Source of the DNA: Halobacteriovoraceae bacterium
GTDB taxonomy: Bacteria > Bdellovibrionota > Bacteriovoracia > Bacteriovoracales > Bacteriovoracaceae
DNA length: 59,382 bases
Direction of reading: 5' to 3'
NCBI GenBank assembly: GCA_002712005.1
Contig: PASP01000003.1
Location: forward strand, 1 to 59,382
Shown: one piece after another, positions 24,663 to 33,420 of the stretch
Position numbering within the stretch: the first letter of the stretch is position 1
How the letters are laid out: each line of letters opens with the position of its first letter
Made by a program: the position numbers and the translations under genes
Notes under the pieces: generated by a model
Seen by the model: the letters and a program-made list of their open reading frames with translations, nothing else
Told to the model about the DNA's origin: nothing
Databases searched by the model: none

Positions 24663-24982
24663 TGCAATACGATTGTATTAAATGTAAATCCCCTTTGATG
24701 AAGGTTAAGGATGCTAATTCTTGGGAAGAAGTAAAAGGCATGGCTGTTACTGAAATTTTAACAAAAGATCGTCAGGGTCATAAAAGTGGTGAATCAATGA
24801 CCTGCCGTGTATGTGGATTTAGATTTGTTGGATATAACAGGGAGCGCTTTTGGTATAAAGTTGAATCTTTTTCCAATACAAGCGAAGAGAGTCAAAAAAT
24901 GAAAGTAGACTATCTTGAGTTAGTAATTGCTTTTAATGTTTCGTGGTTACTTTCTTGCCTTTTAGGCTTAACGATATTTTAA
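24659..24982 (+). CDS. Zinc-ribbon protein with C-terminal membrane segment
   Basis: 107 residues with C-x2-C at CIKCK and C-x2-C at CRVCG, forming a probable zinc ribbon, and a hydrophobic C-terminus (LVIAFNVSWLLSCLLGLTIF) that could anchor it in the membrane. It overlaps the HNH gene by 4 bases. No specific family is recognised. Confidence 0.5.
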   Translation: MMQYDCIKCKSPLMKVKDANSWEEVKGMAVTEILTKDRQGHKSGESMTCRVCGFRFVGYNRERFWYKVESFSNTSEESQKMKVDYLELVIAFNVSWLLSCLLGLTIF

Positions 24983-24990
24983 GGAAAAGT

Positions 24991-25182
24991 ATGACTAACT
25001 ATATTAACCGCCCAGAAGCCGAACAGACAAGATTCCTAAGAGAACAGGAAAAGCTCAAAAAGAAAAGATCCTGTTTAAAATGCGATAAGGAATTCAAGTC
25101 AGTGGCCAATAGAATTTGTGATGATTGTAAACGTGGTGAAAGCTGGGGTACTCAGAGCGAAGCGCTTGCTATATTCTGGTAG
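24991..25182 (+). CDS. Small zinc-ribbon phage protein
   Basis: 63 residues from ATG 24991 (AAGGAAAAGT upstream). CLKCDKEFKSVANRICDDCKRG is a four-cysteine zinc ribbon of a type common in phage regulators and accessory proteins. The N-terminus is basic and helical. Role unknown. Confidence 0.55.
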   Translation: MTNYINRPEAEQTRFLREQEKLKKKRSCLKCDKEFKSVANRICDDCKRGESWGTQSEALAIFW

Positions 25183-25206
25183 GCATTTAATTAAAAGAGG
25201 TGATTT

Positions 25207-25413
25207 GTGAATCTGAGTGAGAAAGAAAAACAATTAATTTTACGTCTCAGGCAGCTTAGTACAACTTATCCTGTAAGCTGTGACCACATAATTGATGGTG
25301 CTAAGGCCATCATTGAGATTGCTGCAATGAAAGCAATAGAGTTGCCTGAGATAAAGGCAGAAGTGTTATCATCATTAAATACGCTCCCCCGTATCAATAA
25401 AGAATCTAGTTAG
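25207..25413 (+). CDS. Hypothetical small helical phage protein
   Basis: 68 residues, GTG start after AGAGGTGATTT. Entirely helical-looking (LSEKEKQLILRLRQLS, IIDGAKAIIEIAAMKAIE). No recognised domain. It sits just ahead of ninG. Confidence 0.45.
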   Translation: MNLSEKEKQLILRLRQLSTTYPVSCDHIIDGAKAIIEIAAMKAIELPEIKAEVLSSLNTLPRINKESS

Positions 25414-25434
25414 CTAATCCCGTAAATTGGGAAC

Positions 25435-25878
25435 ATGGCGAAAAAGAAACCTAAATTAGGAAGCCTTAAAACAAAGGCGTGGAAGCTTCTAAGCGAAATC
25501 ATTAGGCGAGAAGCCGCAGACGAAAACGGAATCTGTGAGTGTGTCACTTGCCACAAAAGAGAGCACTGGAAACGTATGCAGGCCGGACACTTCGTACCAG
25601 GTCGAACCAATTCAATCTTATTCGAAGAAATAGGTATTCACGTTCAATGCGTGAAATGCAACGTCATGCTATCAGGAAACCTTATTCCTTACTACGAGTT
25701 CATGGAAGAGAAGTATGGCCGTCATGTCATTGCTCACCTTAAAGAACTTAGAGGTCAAACCAGAAAGATTTCAGTACCCGAATATCAGGCGATGATAGAA
25801 GAGTACAAGGAAAGGATTGCTACGATTAACAGCGTTAAAGTAGAAAAAAATAACACGGAGCGAAGCGTTGAGCTTTAA
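25435..25878 (+). CDS. ninG: NinG/Rap-like recombination endonuclease
   Basis: 147 residues with the NinG zinc/HNH-like core: CVTCHKREHWKRMQAGHFVPGR, then HVQCVKCNVMLSGNLIPYYEFM. The cysteines and AGHF histidine match lambda Rap (NinG), a Holliday-junction/branched-DNA endonuclease acting in phage recombination. It immediately precedes the terminase genes and overlaps the small subunit by 11 bases. Confidence 0.8.
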   Translation: MAKKKPKLGSLKTKAWKLLSEIIRREAADENGICECVTCHKREHWKRMQAGHFVPGRTNSILFEEIGIHVQCVKCNVMLSGNLIPYYEFMEEKYGRHVIAHLKELRGQTRKISVPEYQAMIEEYKERIATINSVKVEKNNTERSVEL

Positions 25879-26278
25879 AAAAGGCGAACAACGTCCTGCT
25901 AAAGCCGGTAGAAAAAAAGGGACTCCAAATAAGCGCACAAATAAGGTCATAGAGCTTCTTAAAGGTGAGGGCTATGATCCGCTATTAGAAGCTGTAAAAC
26001 TCTTGCAGGAGCCCTATAAAAGCTCTACCGAACTCTGTGTTGATTATGAAGACTACGTTGAATTTTGTAGAGATAATGACCAAGATCCGATGAAACTCTC
26101 TAATTTTCTTGAGCAGAAACAATCCCAACAATTAACAGCAAAAGAAAAGCTTGATGGCCATATTAAGCTTATCAAATATGTTTACCCAGCTAGAAAAGCG
26201 ATTGAAGTAAGCATGGATGAAGGGAAAGTTGCACCTGTTCTTAATATCTCTCTAACGCCACCTAAAGAGAATGAGTGA
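25868..26278 (+). CDS. terS: Terminase small subunit
   Basis: 136 residues, TTG start preceded by CGGAGCGAAGCG. The N-terminus GRKKGTPNKRTNKVIELLK is a DNA-binding motif seen in many small terminases and related phage proteins. The central helices (KLSNFLEQKQSQQLTAKEKLDGHIKLIKYVYP) would oligomerise. Its position directly before, and overlapping, the large subunit supports the call. Confidence 0.7.
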   Translation: MSFKKGEQRPAKAGRKKGTPNKRTNKVIELLKGEGYDPLLEAVKLLQEPYKSSTELCVDYEDYVEFCRDNDQDPMKLSNFLEQKQSQQLTAKEKLDGHIKLIKYVYPARKAIEVSMDEGKVAPVLNISLTPPKENE

Positions 26279-27659
26279 ATTAACTTTCGTTCCTTTTTCT
26301 AAGCAAAACGACTTCATGTATCGCTTGCTTGAAAAGAAAGATTGCAGGGCCATTGGTGCCTTTGCTGGTAAGCGTGGTGGAAAGACTGAGGTTGGTGCAG
26401 TTTCTACGGGTGCCCTTATTGAGGATAACTTTGCCCGTGATTGGGATAGCGTTGATCCTTACGTTGCTGTTATTTCAGCACCAACTTACGATATGTTAAA
26501 AAGGCTTTCTTGGAAGAAGTTTCAAAGTTACTGGAAGCCATTTATAAAGCACGACACGAAAAGCCCTCTTGAAATGTATTGGTGGGATTCAAATGAAGAA
26601 CAAGAAAAAATCATCTACGGAATATCTGCAGACAATCCTGGTAGAATCGAAGGGGTAAAGGCCTCAGTTATTTGGATTGATGAAGTCTTTCAAGTGAGTG
26701 AGCAATTCTTTCTTGAGTGTCTTGCTCGTACGGCCGATTGCGGTGGTGTAGTAATCTGCACAGGCTCTCTAGGTGTTCAATTCGTAAACCCAAAGCAGCA
26801 TTGGGCATATAAGTATTTCAAAAAGAATCAATTTGAAGGCTTTGCCTGTATTGAGTGGGCAAGCTCGGAAAACCCCCACTTCTCAAAAGATGAGATCGAA
26901 AGACTCAGAGGGATACTTGATCCTAAAACATTTAAGGCCATGTTCACGATCACTTGGGATCTTACTCCAAAGAGTGCTGTCTATGACGAGTGGAGTGAGG
27001 CCAATGAAATTACAGGTTATAAGTACAATCCAAACCTAGAAACCTATATTTGTATCGATTGGGGTTGGACTCACCCCATGTCTTGCGGCTTTTACCAGTA
27101 CGATAGAGAAAAAGATCATGTCTATAAGTTTGATGAAATCTTTGGATCAAAAATAAAGATCGATACTCTTTATGATGAAATTCTCAAAAGACCTTGGATA
27201 AAAACAGTCAAAAAAACAAGAATAGAGACTGCTCCAAATGGCGAAAAGCAAGAGATTCAATATGATTTTATCACCAATATTACAGATTGGGGTTGTGATA
27301 TCGCAGGAAACCAAGAACGTGAACAGACGGGTAGATCAAACGTAAAACATTACAGAGATAAGTACGGTGTAACTTTCAAAAGAAGAAAAAGTGGCATCCT
27401 TTACGGAATTGCCATTGTGAGAAGTTACATAAAAAACGCTGTTGGTGCTACACGTTTCTTTGTTGATACAGAAAAGTGCCCTGAAACCATTGCCGGTATT
27501 AAGAGATATAAATTCCCAGAAAAAGATGGTGAGATCACCAATGAAAATCCTGAAAAAATAGATGATGATGCTGTAGACGAAACAAGATACTACTTTGTTA
27601 ACATTCTTGACTTTAATAGAAAGGTAAATCTTTCAAGCAACTCGGTGGGAGTCTACTAA
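26271..27659 (+). CDS. terL: Terminase large subunit (packaging ATPase/nuclease)
   Basis: 462 residues. Walker A GKRGGKT at 33-39, Walker B VIWIDEV near residue 135, and a coupling motif CTGSLGV. The C-terminal RNase H-like nuclease begins CIDWGWTHP with acidic metal ligands, followed by DWGCDIAGNQE and DDDAVDETRY. It cuts concatemers and drives DNA into the prohead through the portal. It overlaps the small subunit by 8 bases. A DNA methyltransferase gene separates it from the portal gene. Confidence 0.93.
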   Translation: MSELTFVPFSKQNDFMYRLLEKKDCRAIGAFAGKRGGKTEVGAVSTGALIEDNFARDWDSVDPYVAVISAPTYDMLKRLSWKKFQSYWKPFIKHDTKSPLEMYWWDSNEEQEKIIYGISADNPGRIEGVKASVIWIDEVFQVSEQFFLECLARTADCGGVVICTGSLGVQFVNPKQHWAYKYFKKNQFEGFACIEWASSENPHFSKDEIERLRGILDPKTFKAMFTITWDLTPKSAVYDEWSEANEITGYKYNPNLETYICIDWGWTHPMSCGFYQYDREKDHVYKFDEIFGSKIKIDTLYDEILKRPWIKTVKKTRIETAPNGEKQEIQYDFITNITDWGCDIAGNQEREQTGRSNVKHYRDKYGVTFKRRKSGILYGIAIVRSYIKNAVGATRFFVDTEKCPETIAGIKRYKFPEKDGEITNENPEKIDDDAVDETRYYFVNILDFNRKVNLSSNSVGVY

Positions 27660-27727
27660 ACGCCATCCCGTACATCTTCACCTATTACGTTTTCATAGTG
27701 TCACACTTAAAGGAAAAAAGGTGTTGT

Positions 27728-28423
27728 ATGCTTAATCTTTTAAATGGTGACTGTTTGGAGTTAATGAAAACTATTCCAGATAAGTCAGTTGATATGATTT
27801 TAACCGATCCGCCTTATGATATATCACTGGGTGGTGGAGGTTGTCTTAAGGGCAGAGCTTATAAGGATGAAATATCAGACCTTTCGATAAATAATGGGTT
27901 TGATGTGCAATTGTTTTTAGATTTGTTAACTTGTAAATTTAAAAGCAAGCAGCAATTTAACCTTGTCGTCTTTTGCTCCAGAACTCAAATCATAGAATAT
28001 TTAAAATATGCAGATCTGAATTCAATTCAGTATGGTGTAGGTGTTTGGCATAAAAGTAATCCTATACCTCATTGTAACAACACATATCTAAGTGATGTAG
28101 AATATATTATTTACCTAAAAGGTAAGTCGGTTAAGATAGGTGGTGATTATTCAACAAAATCTCAAGTCTATAAGAGTGCTACCAATCGGAAAGACAAGAG
28201 GAATTTTAAACATCCGACAATAAAACCAATCCCTTTATTAGAAAAGTATTTAATAAACCATTCATCGGAATGTGATGTTGTTTTTGATCCGTTTATGGGA
28301 AGTGGCTCAACCGGAGTGGCCTGCAAAAACTTAAATAGAAAATTCATCGGTATTGAGAAAGATGAAGCATATTTCAATATCGCAAAAGATAGAATCGAAA
28401 ATCATGAGGTGACTAATGCTTAG
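27728..28423 (+). CDS. Phage DNA methyltransferase (DPPY, beta-class N4/N6)
   Basis: 231 residues from ATG 27728. The order is catalytic motif IV TDPPYD (26-31) first and SAM-binding motif I DPFMGSGSTG near residue 197, typical of beta-class amino-methyltransferases. With DPPY both N6-adenine and N4-cytosine are possible. There is no restriction enzyme nearby, so it is an orphan probably protecting phage DNA from host restriction. It overlaps portal by 8 bases and interrupts the terminase-portal order, a common insertion place for accessory genes. Confidence 0.85.
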   Translation: MLNLLNGDCLELMKTIPDKSVDMILTDPPYDISLGGGGCLKGRAYKDEISDLSINNGFDVQLFLDLLTCKFKSKQQFNLVVFCSRTQIIEYLKYADLNSIQYGVGVWHKSNPIPHCNNTYLSDVEYIIYLKGKSVKIGGDYSTKSQVYKSATNRKDKRNFKHPTIKPIPLLEKYLINHSSECDVVFDPFMGSGSTGVACKNLNRKFIGIEKDEAYFNIAKDRIENHEVTNA

Positions 28424-29900
28424 ATTAGATGTTTGTAAAGACAGGCAAAAGCTTATTAACTTCTTTCAAGAGGAAGGGGCATATGAGCATAAGAGAATTG
28501 AAGAGTCTAAGCTAGAGTGCGATATATACGAAGGGCGCATTAAAGAAAGAGTAAAGAGTCGTCTTCTTAGTAAATATGATAAAGAAACCGTTGATGAAAT
28601 GGAGATTGTCTCTTTCATTAATATGGCCAAGAGAGTGGCCAAGCAAGAGGCATCGATCTACAAAGAAGCACCTGTTCGAAGGTTTCAAGGTGCAAAAGAT
28701 GATTCAAATATCAATAACTGGTATTCTCTAACAGGGGTTAAGTCTAAGTTTCTTAAGTCTAATAGATTCTTTAAGCTTCAAAACCAAAATGTAATTTACG
28801 TTGTTCCTAAAGATGGTCGCCCAGAAATTAAGGTTTTAAAAAAGCACCAAGTTCATGTCTATATGAATGAAGGTGAGAAGGTTTATCTTCTCCCAAACTA
28901 TTCCATGACTGCCAATTACATGAAGGAAGAAGAGTTTAAAAGAAACACTCGATTCACGGTATGGAGTAAGGATTATAACTTTATCATGGATGGAAATGGT
29001 GAACTCGTTTCTAATGGTGAAGAAGAAGTTGATATTAAAAACCCCATTTCTCCAAAGCTTCCTTTTATTGATGTGGTTTATGATTTCGAGGATTCGTATT
29101 GGTCGGGAGAAGATTCTGGTCTAGCTGAATTTACAATTTCAGTTAACTGCGTATTTTCGGACATTCTCTACATTATGAAAATGCAAGGCTTTGCCATTGG
29201 TGCAATTACGGGCGCTGATGAAGTCTTATCAGCGATTCAGACCCAAAAAGTAGGCGCTGGGCGTTGGTTGAAGCTCCCCACTGTTCCTTCGTCAACAGGT
29301 GAAGGGGATACTCAAGCCGATGTTAAATTTATTTCCCCTAGTCCTGATCTCGAAGCATCGCTTTCTATCTTAGAGAGTCTTATCTATGCCTTTCTAACAA
29401 GTCGTGGCGTTGATCCTAAGAGCTTTTCATTAAGCGGAGATGGACAAAGCTTCTCTAGTGGTTGGGAAAGGCTTTTAAGTCTTATTGAGAAGTTCGAAGC
29501 ATCCATGGAAGACCTTGATCTATATCGGGGTGTTGAGATGCAATACTTGGAAATTGTTAAGGCCTACTGCATTGCCTATTCAGGAAATAATGAGGTTTTA
29601 AGTGAGGAATTCCAAGTAAGTGAAGCTAGTTCTATTACTGCTACAATCGAGTATGCTCGGCCTGAAATGATCGAAACTACGAGTGAGAGAAATGAGCGCA
29701 TCAATGAAGAAGTAAAACTCGGTTCTAAGTCAAAAATTCAAGGCTTCATGGAAATGAGAAGAATTGAAGATCGAGAAGAAGCTATCGAAGAACTCTATAA
29801 GATAAAGGATGACAATGAAGAGTGGGATAGTATTTTTAAACAGGAAGCGCCTAAGACAAATCAAATTGAAAGCGAAATCGAGGAAGAAGAAGAGGAATAA
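28416..29900 (+). CDS. Portal protein
   Basis: 494 residues. It is the portal by position (after terminase, before head genes) and by sequence: an N-terminal alpha/beta wing, the long central helix region (LEASLSILESLIYAFLTSRGVDPKSFSLSGDGQSFSSGWERLLSLIEKFEASMEDL), and a very acidic C-terminal tail (IESEIEEEEEE). The dodecameric portal forms the DNA entry channel. It overlaps the methyltransferase gene by 8 bases. Confidence 0.85.
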   Translation: MLRLDVCKDRQKLINFFQEEGAYEHKRIEESKLECDIYEGRIKERVKSRLLSKYDKETVDEMEIVSFINMAKRVAKQEASIYKEAPVRRFQGAKDDSNINNWYSLTGVKSKFLKSNRFFKLQNQNVIYVVPKDGRPEIKVLKKHQVHVYMNEGEKVYLLPNYSMTANYMKEEEFKRNTRFTVWSKDYNFIMDGNGELVSNGEEEVDIKNPISPKLPFIDVVYDFEDSYWSGEDSGLAEFTISVNCVFSDILYIMKMQGFAIGAITGADEVLSAIQTQKVGAGRWLKLPTVPSSTGEGDTQADVKFISPSPDLEASLSILESLIYAFLTSRGVDPKSFSLSGDGQSFSSGWERLLSLIEKFEASMEDLDLYRGVEMQYLEIVKAYCIAYSGNNEVLSEEFQVSEASSITATIEYARPEMIETTSERNERINEEVKLGSKSKIQGFMEMRRIEDREEAIEELYKIKDDNEEWDSIFKQEAPKTNQIESEIEEEEEE

Positions 29901-30500
29901 ATGATCCCACAACCAACCTTTGACGATTCATCACACAGGGTAACACTTGAGATTGACTTGAACGAGGTCTTAGGGGGGAGTGTTGACGATGCGACCGCTT
30001 TAAGTGCTGGTACCGAGATTGTTGATAGGATTGTCGAATTTGCTAGAAATGGGAGAAATGCTGCTGGTAAGTCGTTTAAGCATTACGATGAAGACTATGT
30101 TGAGAGCGAAGAGTTTCAAGCTGCTGGGAAGTCTAAATCAAATGTAAATATGACTCTCTATGGTGATATGCTTGCCCAGCTTAATGTGATTGAGGTTAAT
30201 AGTGGGAGAATTACTCTAGGTTGGGAAGATGAGACACAGGCGAAAAAGGCCTATGCTCACATGACAGGATTTAAAGGCCATCCAACTATTAAAAACGGCA
30301 CGAAAAGAGAGTTTCTAGGGGTATCTCAAAAGCTCTTAGATGAGATTAAGGATCAATTCAGCGTTGAGGATAGAGATACCAATGAAAGCGCAAGCGTTGC
30401 TCTTTCTCTATTAGAATCCTTAAGGCAAGGCCAGCAATCCGAAAATGACGAACGCTTATATGATTTCCTCTTTGGAGGGCTTACTAATGACGAAAATTAG
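29901..30500 (+). CDS. Putative head-morphogenesis / neck protein
   Basis: 199 residues immediately after portal. The middle part (NAAGKSFKHYDEDYVES, NMTLYGDMLAQLNVIEV, HMTGFKGHPTIKNGTKREFLGVS) has the look of phage virion-morphogenesis proteins, in which a G-x-h-tG-L...-R-x-FLG pattern recurs. No firm family assignment is possible. It ends overlapping the next gene by 14 bases. Confidence 0.45.
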   Translation: MIPQPTFDDSSHRVTLEIDLNEVLGGSVDDATALSAGTEIVDRIVEFARNGRNAAGKSFKHYDEDYVESEEFQAAGKSKSNVNMTLYGDMLAQLNVIEVNSGRITLGWEDETQAKKAYAHMTGFKGHPTIKNGTKREFLGVSQKLLDEIKDQFSVEDRDTNESASVALSLLESLRQGQQSENDERLYDFLFGGLTNDEN

Positions 30501-31005
30501 ATTCAAAGGTTTCGATAAAGCACAGAAGCAATCAAAGCAAAAGATTTTAAACGCCATAACTAATCCCAAGTTTCTCCAAGCTGTTGGTGATAAAGCATTG
30601 GCAAATATGAAGCAAGACTTAAGGTTAGGGAAAGATCCTGTCACAAGAAAAAGGCATTCAGCACCTCTTAAGCAATCAACAATTACTAAGCGCCAAAAGA
30701 TGGCCAAGAAAAATAAGGTTTCCGCTTTCTATAAGAAATCTAGGGCCCTCGTCTTTACAGGAGAGTTGATAGAATCTCTTGCCTATAAAATAAGAAGTGG
30801 GCGCCCATTTATCGAGTTTATCGCCAAAGGAACTCACAAGCCTTATTCAGGATCAAAACAAACCATTTCTAACCAAAGACTTCTGGAAATTCACAACAAA
30901 GGCGAAGGTCAAAAGAAACGTAGAATGATTGGGCTTCATGAGCAATCTAAGAGATCCGTTATTGAAGAGACCAGAAAAGTATTGAGAAGATTATTAAGAA
31001 AATGA
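30487..31005 (+). CDS. Virion-morphogenesis-like basic protein
   Basis: 172 residues from ATG 30487 (TTTGGAGGG upstream). Very basic, with SRALVFTGELIESLAYKI, FIEFIAKGTHKPYSG and IHNKGEGQKKRRMIGLHEQSKRSV. These recall the HK97 gp10/Mu gpG group of connector or tail-completion proteins, in which TG-x-L...HN.G......R.f.G recurs. A terminator follows, closing the packaging/portal transcript segment. Confidence 0.5.
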   Translation: MTKIRFKGFDKAQKQSKQKILNAITNPKFLQAVGDKALANMKQDLRLGKDPVTRKRHSAPLKQSTITKRQKMAKKNKVSAFYKKSRALVFTGELIESLAYKIRSGRPFIEFIAKGTHKPYSGSKQTISNQRLLEIHNKGEGQKKRRMIGLHEQSKRSVIEETRKVLRRLLRK

Positions 31006-31076
31006 GCCCTGAATTCACAAGGCCCATTTGTAGGGTGTTAGCTTTTCTTTTGTGGGGAAAGTTTTACTAACAAGAT

Positions 31077-31103
31077 GACTCTATTATAGGAGTCTTTTTT
31101 TTT
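31077..31103 (+). terminator. Intrinsic terminator before the scaffold-capsid genes
   Basis: GACTC/GAGTC (31077-31094) pair around an AT-rich loop and are followed by nine T. The 200-bp gap (31006-31205) holds this terminator and presumably a promoter for the scaffold-capsid unit; I see no convincing -35/-10 pair there. Confidence 0.7.
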
Positions 31104-31205
31104 GCTCTGTTTATCCGCTTAAAAGTATCACTAACGCATAATTCTATTTGTTCCTCGAAAATAAAAACTAATTGAAAGTAACCAGTTTTTACAAAGGGGA
31201 AAAAT

Positions 31206-31781
31206 TTGAGTGAAGAAAACGTAGATCAATCGGGCGGTGCCCCTGTTGACGGCGGTGGTGCTGGCGTTGACGTGACCGAACTACAAAAACAACTTGATGC
31301 ACTTAAAGCAAAAAATGAAGAGCTTATGGGCGATGTTAAAAGCAAGTCTCGTAAACTCAAAAGCTTTGAGGAAAAACAAGTTGAGCTCGAAGAAAAAAGA
31401 CTGCAAGAGGAAGGGAAGTATAAAGAACTTCTTGAACTTGAGAAGAAGAAAAATCTTGGTCTAGGGCAAAAGTTCAAAACTAGATTAATGGATTCTCAAA
31501 TCAAAGAGGCCGCCAAGGCAGCAGGATGCACGAACGTCAATGCTTTCATGAAGCTCGTAGGAAACTATGAGGACTCTGTAAAGTTCAATGATGATTTCGA
31601 AGCTGATAGCGAAAGTCTTGGATCTTTCATTAACGAACTCAAGGATGAGTACAAAGAACTTGCACTTTTTAAATCCGATGTAAAAGCCCCTGCTGACGCA
31701 GGGACGGGTGACGCTAAACCAGCACCCAAGACTTCAAAACAGGCCGCTGTGGACACGTTTATGAAGTTATTAGGGGCGTAA
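31206..31781 (+). CDS. Head scaffolding protein
   Basis: 191 residues, TTG start after AAAGGGG. The composition is typical of scaffolds: a Gly/Pro-rich disordered N-terminus, a long charged coiled coil (about 23-90), then TRLMDSQIKEAAKAAGC and a C-terminal helix (SKQAAVDTFMKLLG) likely binding the capsid protein. It directly precedes the major capsid gene by 15 bases. Confidence 0.75.
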   Translation: MSEENVDQSGGAPVDGGGAGVDVTELQKQLDALKAKNEELMGDVKSKSRKLKSFEEKQVELEEKRLQEEGKYKELLELEKKKNLGLGQKFKTRLMDSQIKEAAKAAGCTNVNAFMKLVGNYEDSVKFNDDFEADSESLGSFINELKDEYKELALFKSDVKAPADAGTGDAKPAPKTSKQAAVDTFMKLLGA

Positions 31782-31796
31782 CTCAGGAGTTAGAAA

Positions 31797-32681
31797 ATGG
31801 CAAAACCAGCTAGTATTGCAGATTTAAAATCACAAAAAGCAACTCAGGTAGACCTGTTCTCAGGTGATATCGAGAGCGCAAAAAGAAGTGAAGTAGTCCT
31901 TCTTAACTTAATCGATGACCAGTCACAAAGGGCCCTACCAGGTGTAGATTCTTTCGTTCTTTTTGATATGGAAGATCACGGGATTGAAGACACTAAGACA
32001 GATGGAACTAAGCAATCTGATCTTTCAGGTGGAACAAAGCCAACTACATTGGCAATTAATGCGTTTAAAACTGTTCCAGGTTATTTCAAGTATGTCTTTG
32101 GTGAACACTCAAGACTTAATTGGGTACAGGAATTTGTTTCAAACGCACCAGAAGTTGCAATTTTAGACGTTGAAAAAGCCGCTATTGCTGCCCTTCGTGG
32201 TATCGGTGCTGTTAACTATCGTCAATTAAGTGGATCTTCTGCCGATGGTACACCTAATCAAGTTCCTGACGTTGATGATATGAAGTATGCGATTACTCTT
32301 CTTACTAAAACCAAAAAACTTAAGAAAATGAATCTTAGAGCTATTGGTGACACTGGGATGAGTATTGAGCTTCCAAATATCTTTGGACTTTATGACAAAG
32401 AAGCTTCAAGTGAACTTGGTGATCTTGCTAAGACTAAAGGTTATATAAGAGAAGTACTTGGTGTTCCATTCTTTGAATCTCAAGAAATGGCCGCTGCTGA
32501 ATTTATCGTATTTGAAAGACGTGCTGTTGCCTATGCAATTAGAACAATGGCCGAATTAAGATTTCAAGCGATTGCCTCGGAGTCTCAAGATTATTACGGT
32601 GTCAATATTTCTTACGGTGTAGTAGCCCGTCAAGATAATAGGGCCGTAGTAATGCAAGCCGGAGCTGCTTACGCTGCTTAA
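31797..32681 (+). CDS. Major capsid protein (HK97 fold)
   Basis: 294 residues, no N-terminal delta domain, consistent with the separate scaffold gene. It sits in the capsid position between scaffold and head-tail genes. Features include LNLIDDQSQRALPGVDSFVLFD, an Ala-rich spine helix region (LDVEKAAIAALRGIGAVN), and a C-terminal ISYGVVARQDNRAVVMQAGAAYAA. CAGGAG lies 8 bases before the ATG. A terminator follows the stop directly, as expected for a highly expressed gene. Confidence 0.8.
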   Translation: MAKPASIADLKSQKATQVDLFSGDIESAKRSEVVLLNLIDDQSQRALPGVDSFVLFDMEDHGIEDTKTDGTKQSDLSGGTKPTTLAINAFKTVPGYFKYVFGEHSRLNWVQEFVSNAPEVAILDVEKAAIAALRGIGAVNYRQLSGSSADGTPNQVPDVDDMKYAITLLTKTKKLKKMNLRAIGDTGMSIELPNIFGLYDKEASSELGDLAKTKGYIREVLGVPFFESQEMAAAEFIVFERRAVAYAIRTMAELRFQAIASESQDYYGVNISYGVVARQDNRAVVMQAGAAYAA

Positions 32682-32689
32682 TTTTAATG

Positions 32690-32712
32690 GGCCTCTTTCG
32701 GGGGGCCTTTTT
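32690..32712 (+). terminator. Intrinsic terminator after the capsid gene
   Basis: GGCCTC pairs with GGGGCC (one G-U) around TTTCGG, followed by TTTTT. It starts 9 bases after the capsid stop codon and probably lowers expression of the downstream connector genes relative to capsid. Confidence 0.75.
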
Positions 32713-32725
32713 CTTTTGGGGAATT

Positions 32726-32899
32726 ATGAAAGATAGAATTGTTGAAATTGCAAATATTAGAGCGGAAATTAGAAAATGTGAGGAAGAACTTGATTCCTTA
32801 ACTGAAAAACTCACAAAAAGAAAAGAAGAGCTTTCAAAAGATGAACTCTTTAATTCGCTCAATAATGAATACATGGAACTTCAAAAAAAAGAACCATGA
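32726..32899 (+). CDS. Small coiled-coil phage protein
   Basis: 57 residues from ATG 32726 (GGGGAATT upstream); a longer frame from 32687 would overlap the terminator and begins with a hydrophobic stretch encoded by it. The sequence is a single heptad-rich helix (RAEIRKCEEELDSLTEKLTKRKEEL). Function unknown; it sits between capsid and connector genes. Confidence 0.5.
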   Translation: MKDRIVEIANIRAEIRKCEEELDSLTEKLTKRKEELSKDELFNSLNNEYMELQKKEP

Positions 32900-32955
32900 A
32901 CTTTTAACGTCATTCACCATGAAGATGGATGAGTTAATAACGGACGAGGGTGAAA

Positions 32956-33420
32956 ATGTATAAAATGTTAACATTGCCAAATATTGATAAAATCTGTGAC
33001 CAGGTAAATGAAGAAGGTCTTGAGATTGTTAAGATTGAACAAGTGCGTGGACACTTGAAGGCCTTATGCAAAAAAGGTGATAAGAACTCTTCCAAGTCAT
33101 TTGTAAAGAAATTACAAGGCCCTAATCAGCACACACTTATTGACTTTATAAATACCCGTGAAGGGGAAATAGAGCACATGGTTTTTCTTGCCGGTGGAGC
33201 TACTGTTTTAGTGGCGAGATTCGATAAAAACAAGTTTGAAAAGCTTGGCAAGGCCGAAGAAGAAAGAATTGCAAAGGAAGAGGAAGAAAGAATTGCAAAA
33301 GAAAAGGCCGAGAAAGCCAATGAAATAAAACAAGAAATTAAAATTCTTGAAGAGCAAAAAAAAAGAACTCGAAAAAGAAAAAGAGAAATAAATGATTTTT
33401 GCACTAATCGAGGCTGTTAA
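32956..33420 (+). CDS. Head-region hypothetical protein with charged helical C-terminus
   Basis: 154 residues from ATG 32956 (GAGGG upstream). The N-terminal ~95 residues form a mixed domain (VEL-like strands, GGATVLVARFD), followed by a long Glu/Lys-rich helix containing a tandem EEERIAKE repeat and a basic end (KKRTRKRKR). It overlaps the next gene by 29 bases. No family recognised; likely a virion or head-completion protein by position. Confidence 0.5.
   Translation: MYKMLTLPNIDKICDQVNEEGLEIVKIEQVRGHLKALCKKGDKNSSKSFVKKLQGPNQHTLIDFINTREGEIEHMVFLAGGATVLVARFDKNKFEKLGKAEEERIAKEEEERIAKEKAEKANEIKQEIKILEEQKKRTRKRKREINDFCTNRGC

Noticed and set aside
31104-31205. Promoter for the scaffold/capsid genes
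   Set aside because: The stretch is AT-rich, but no hexamer pair with acceptable spacing stood out.
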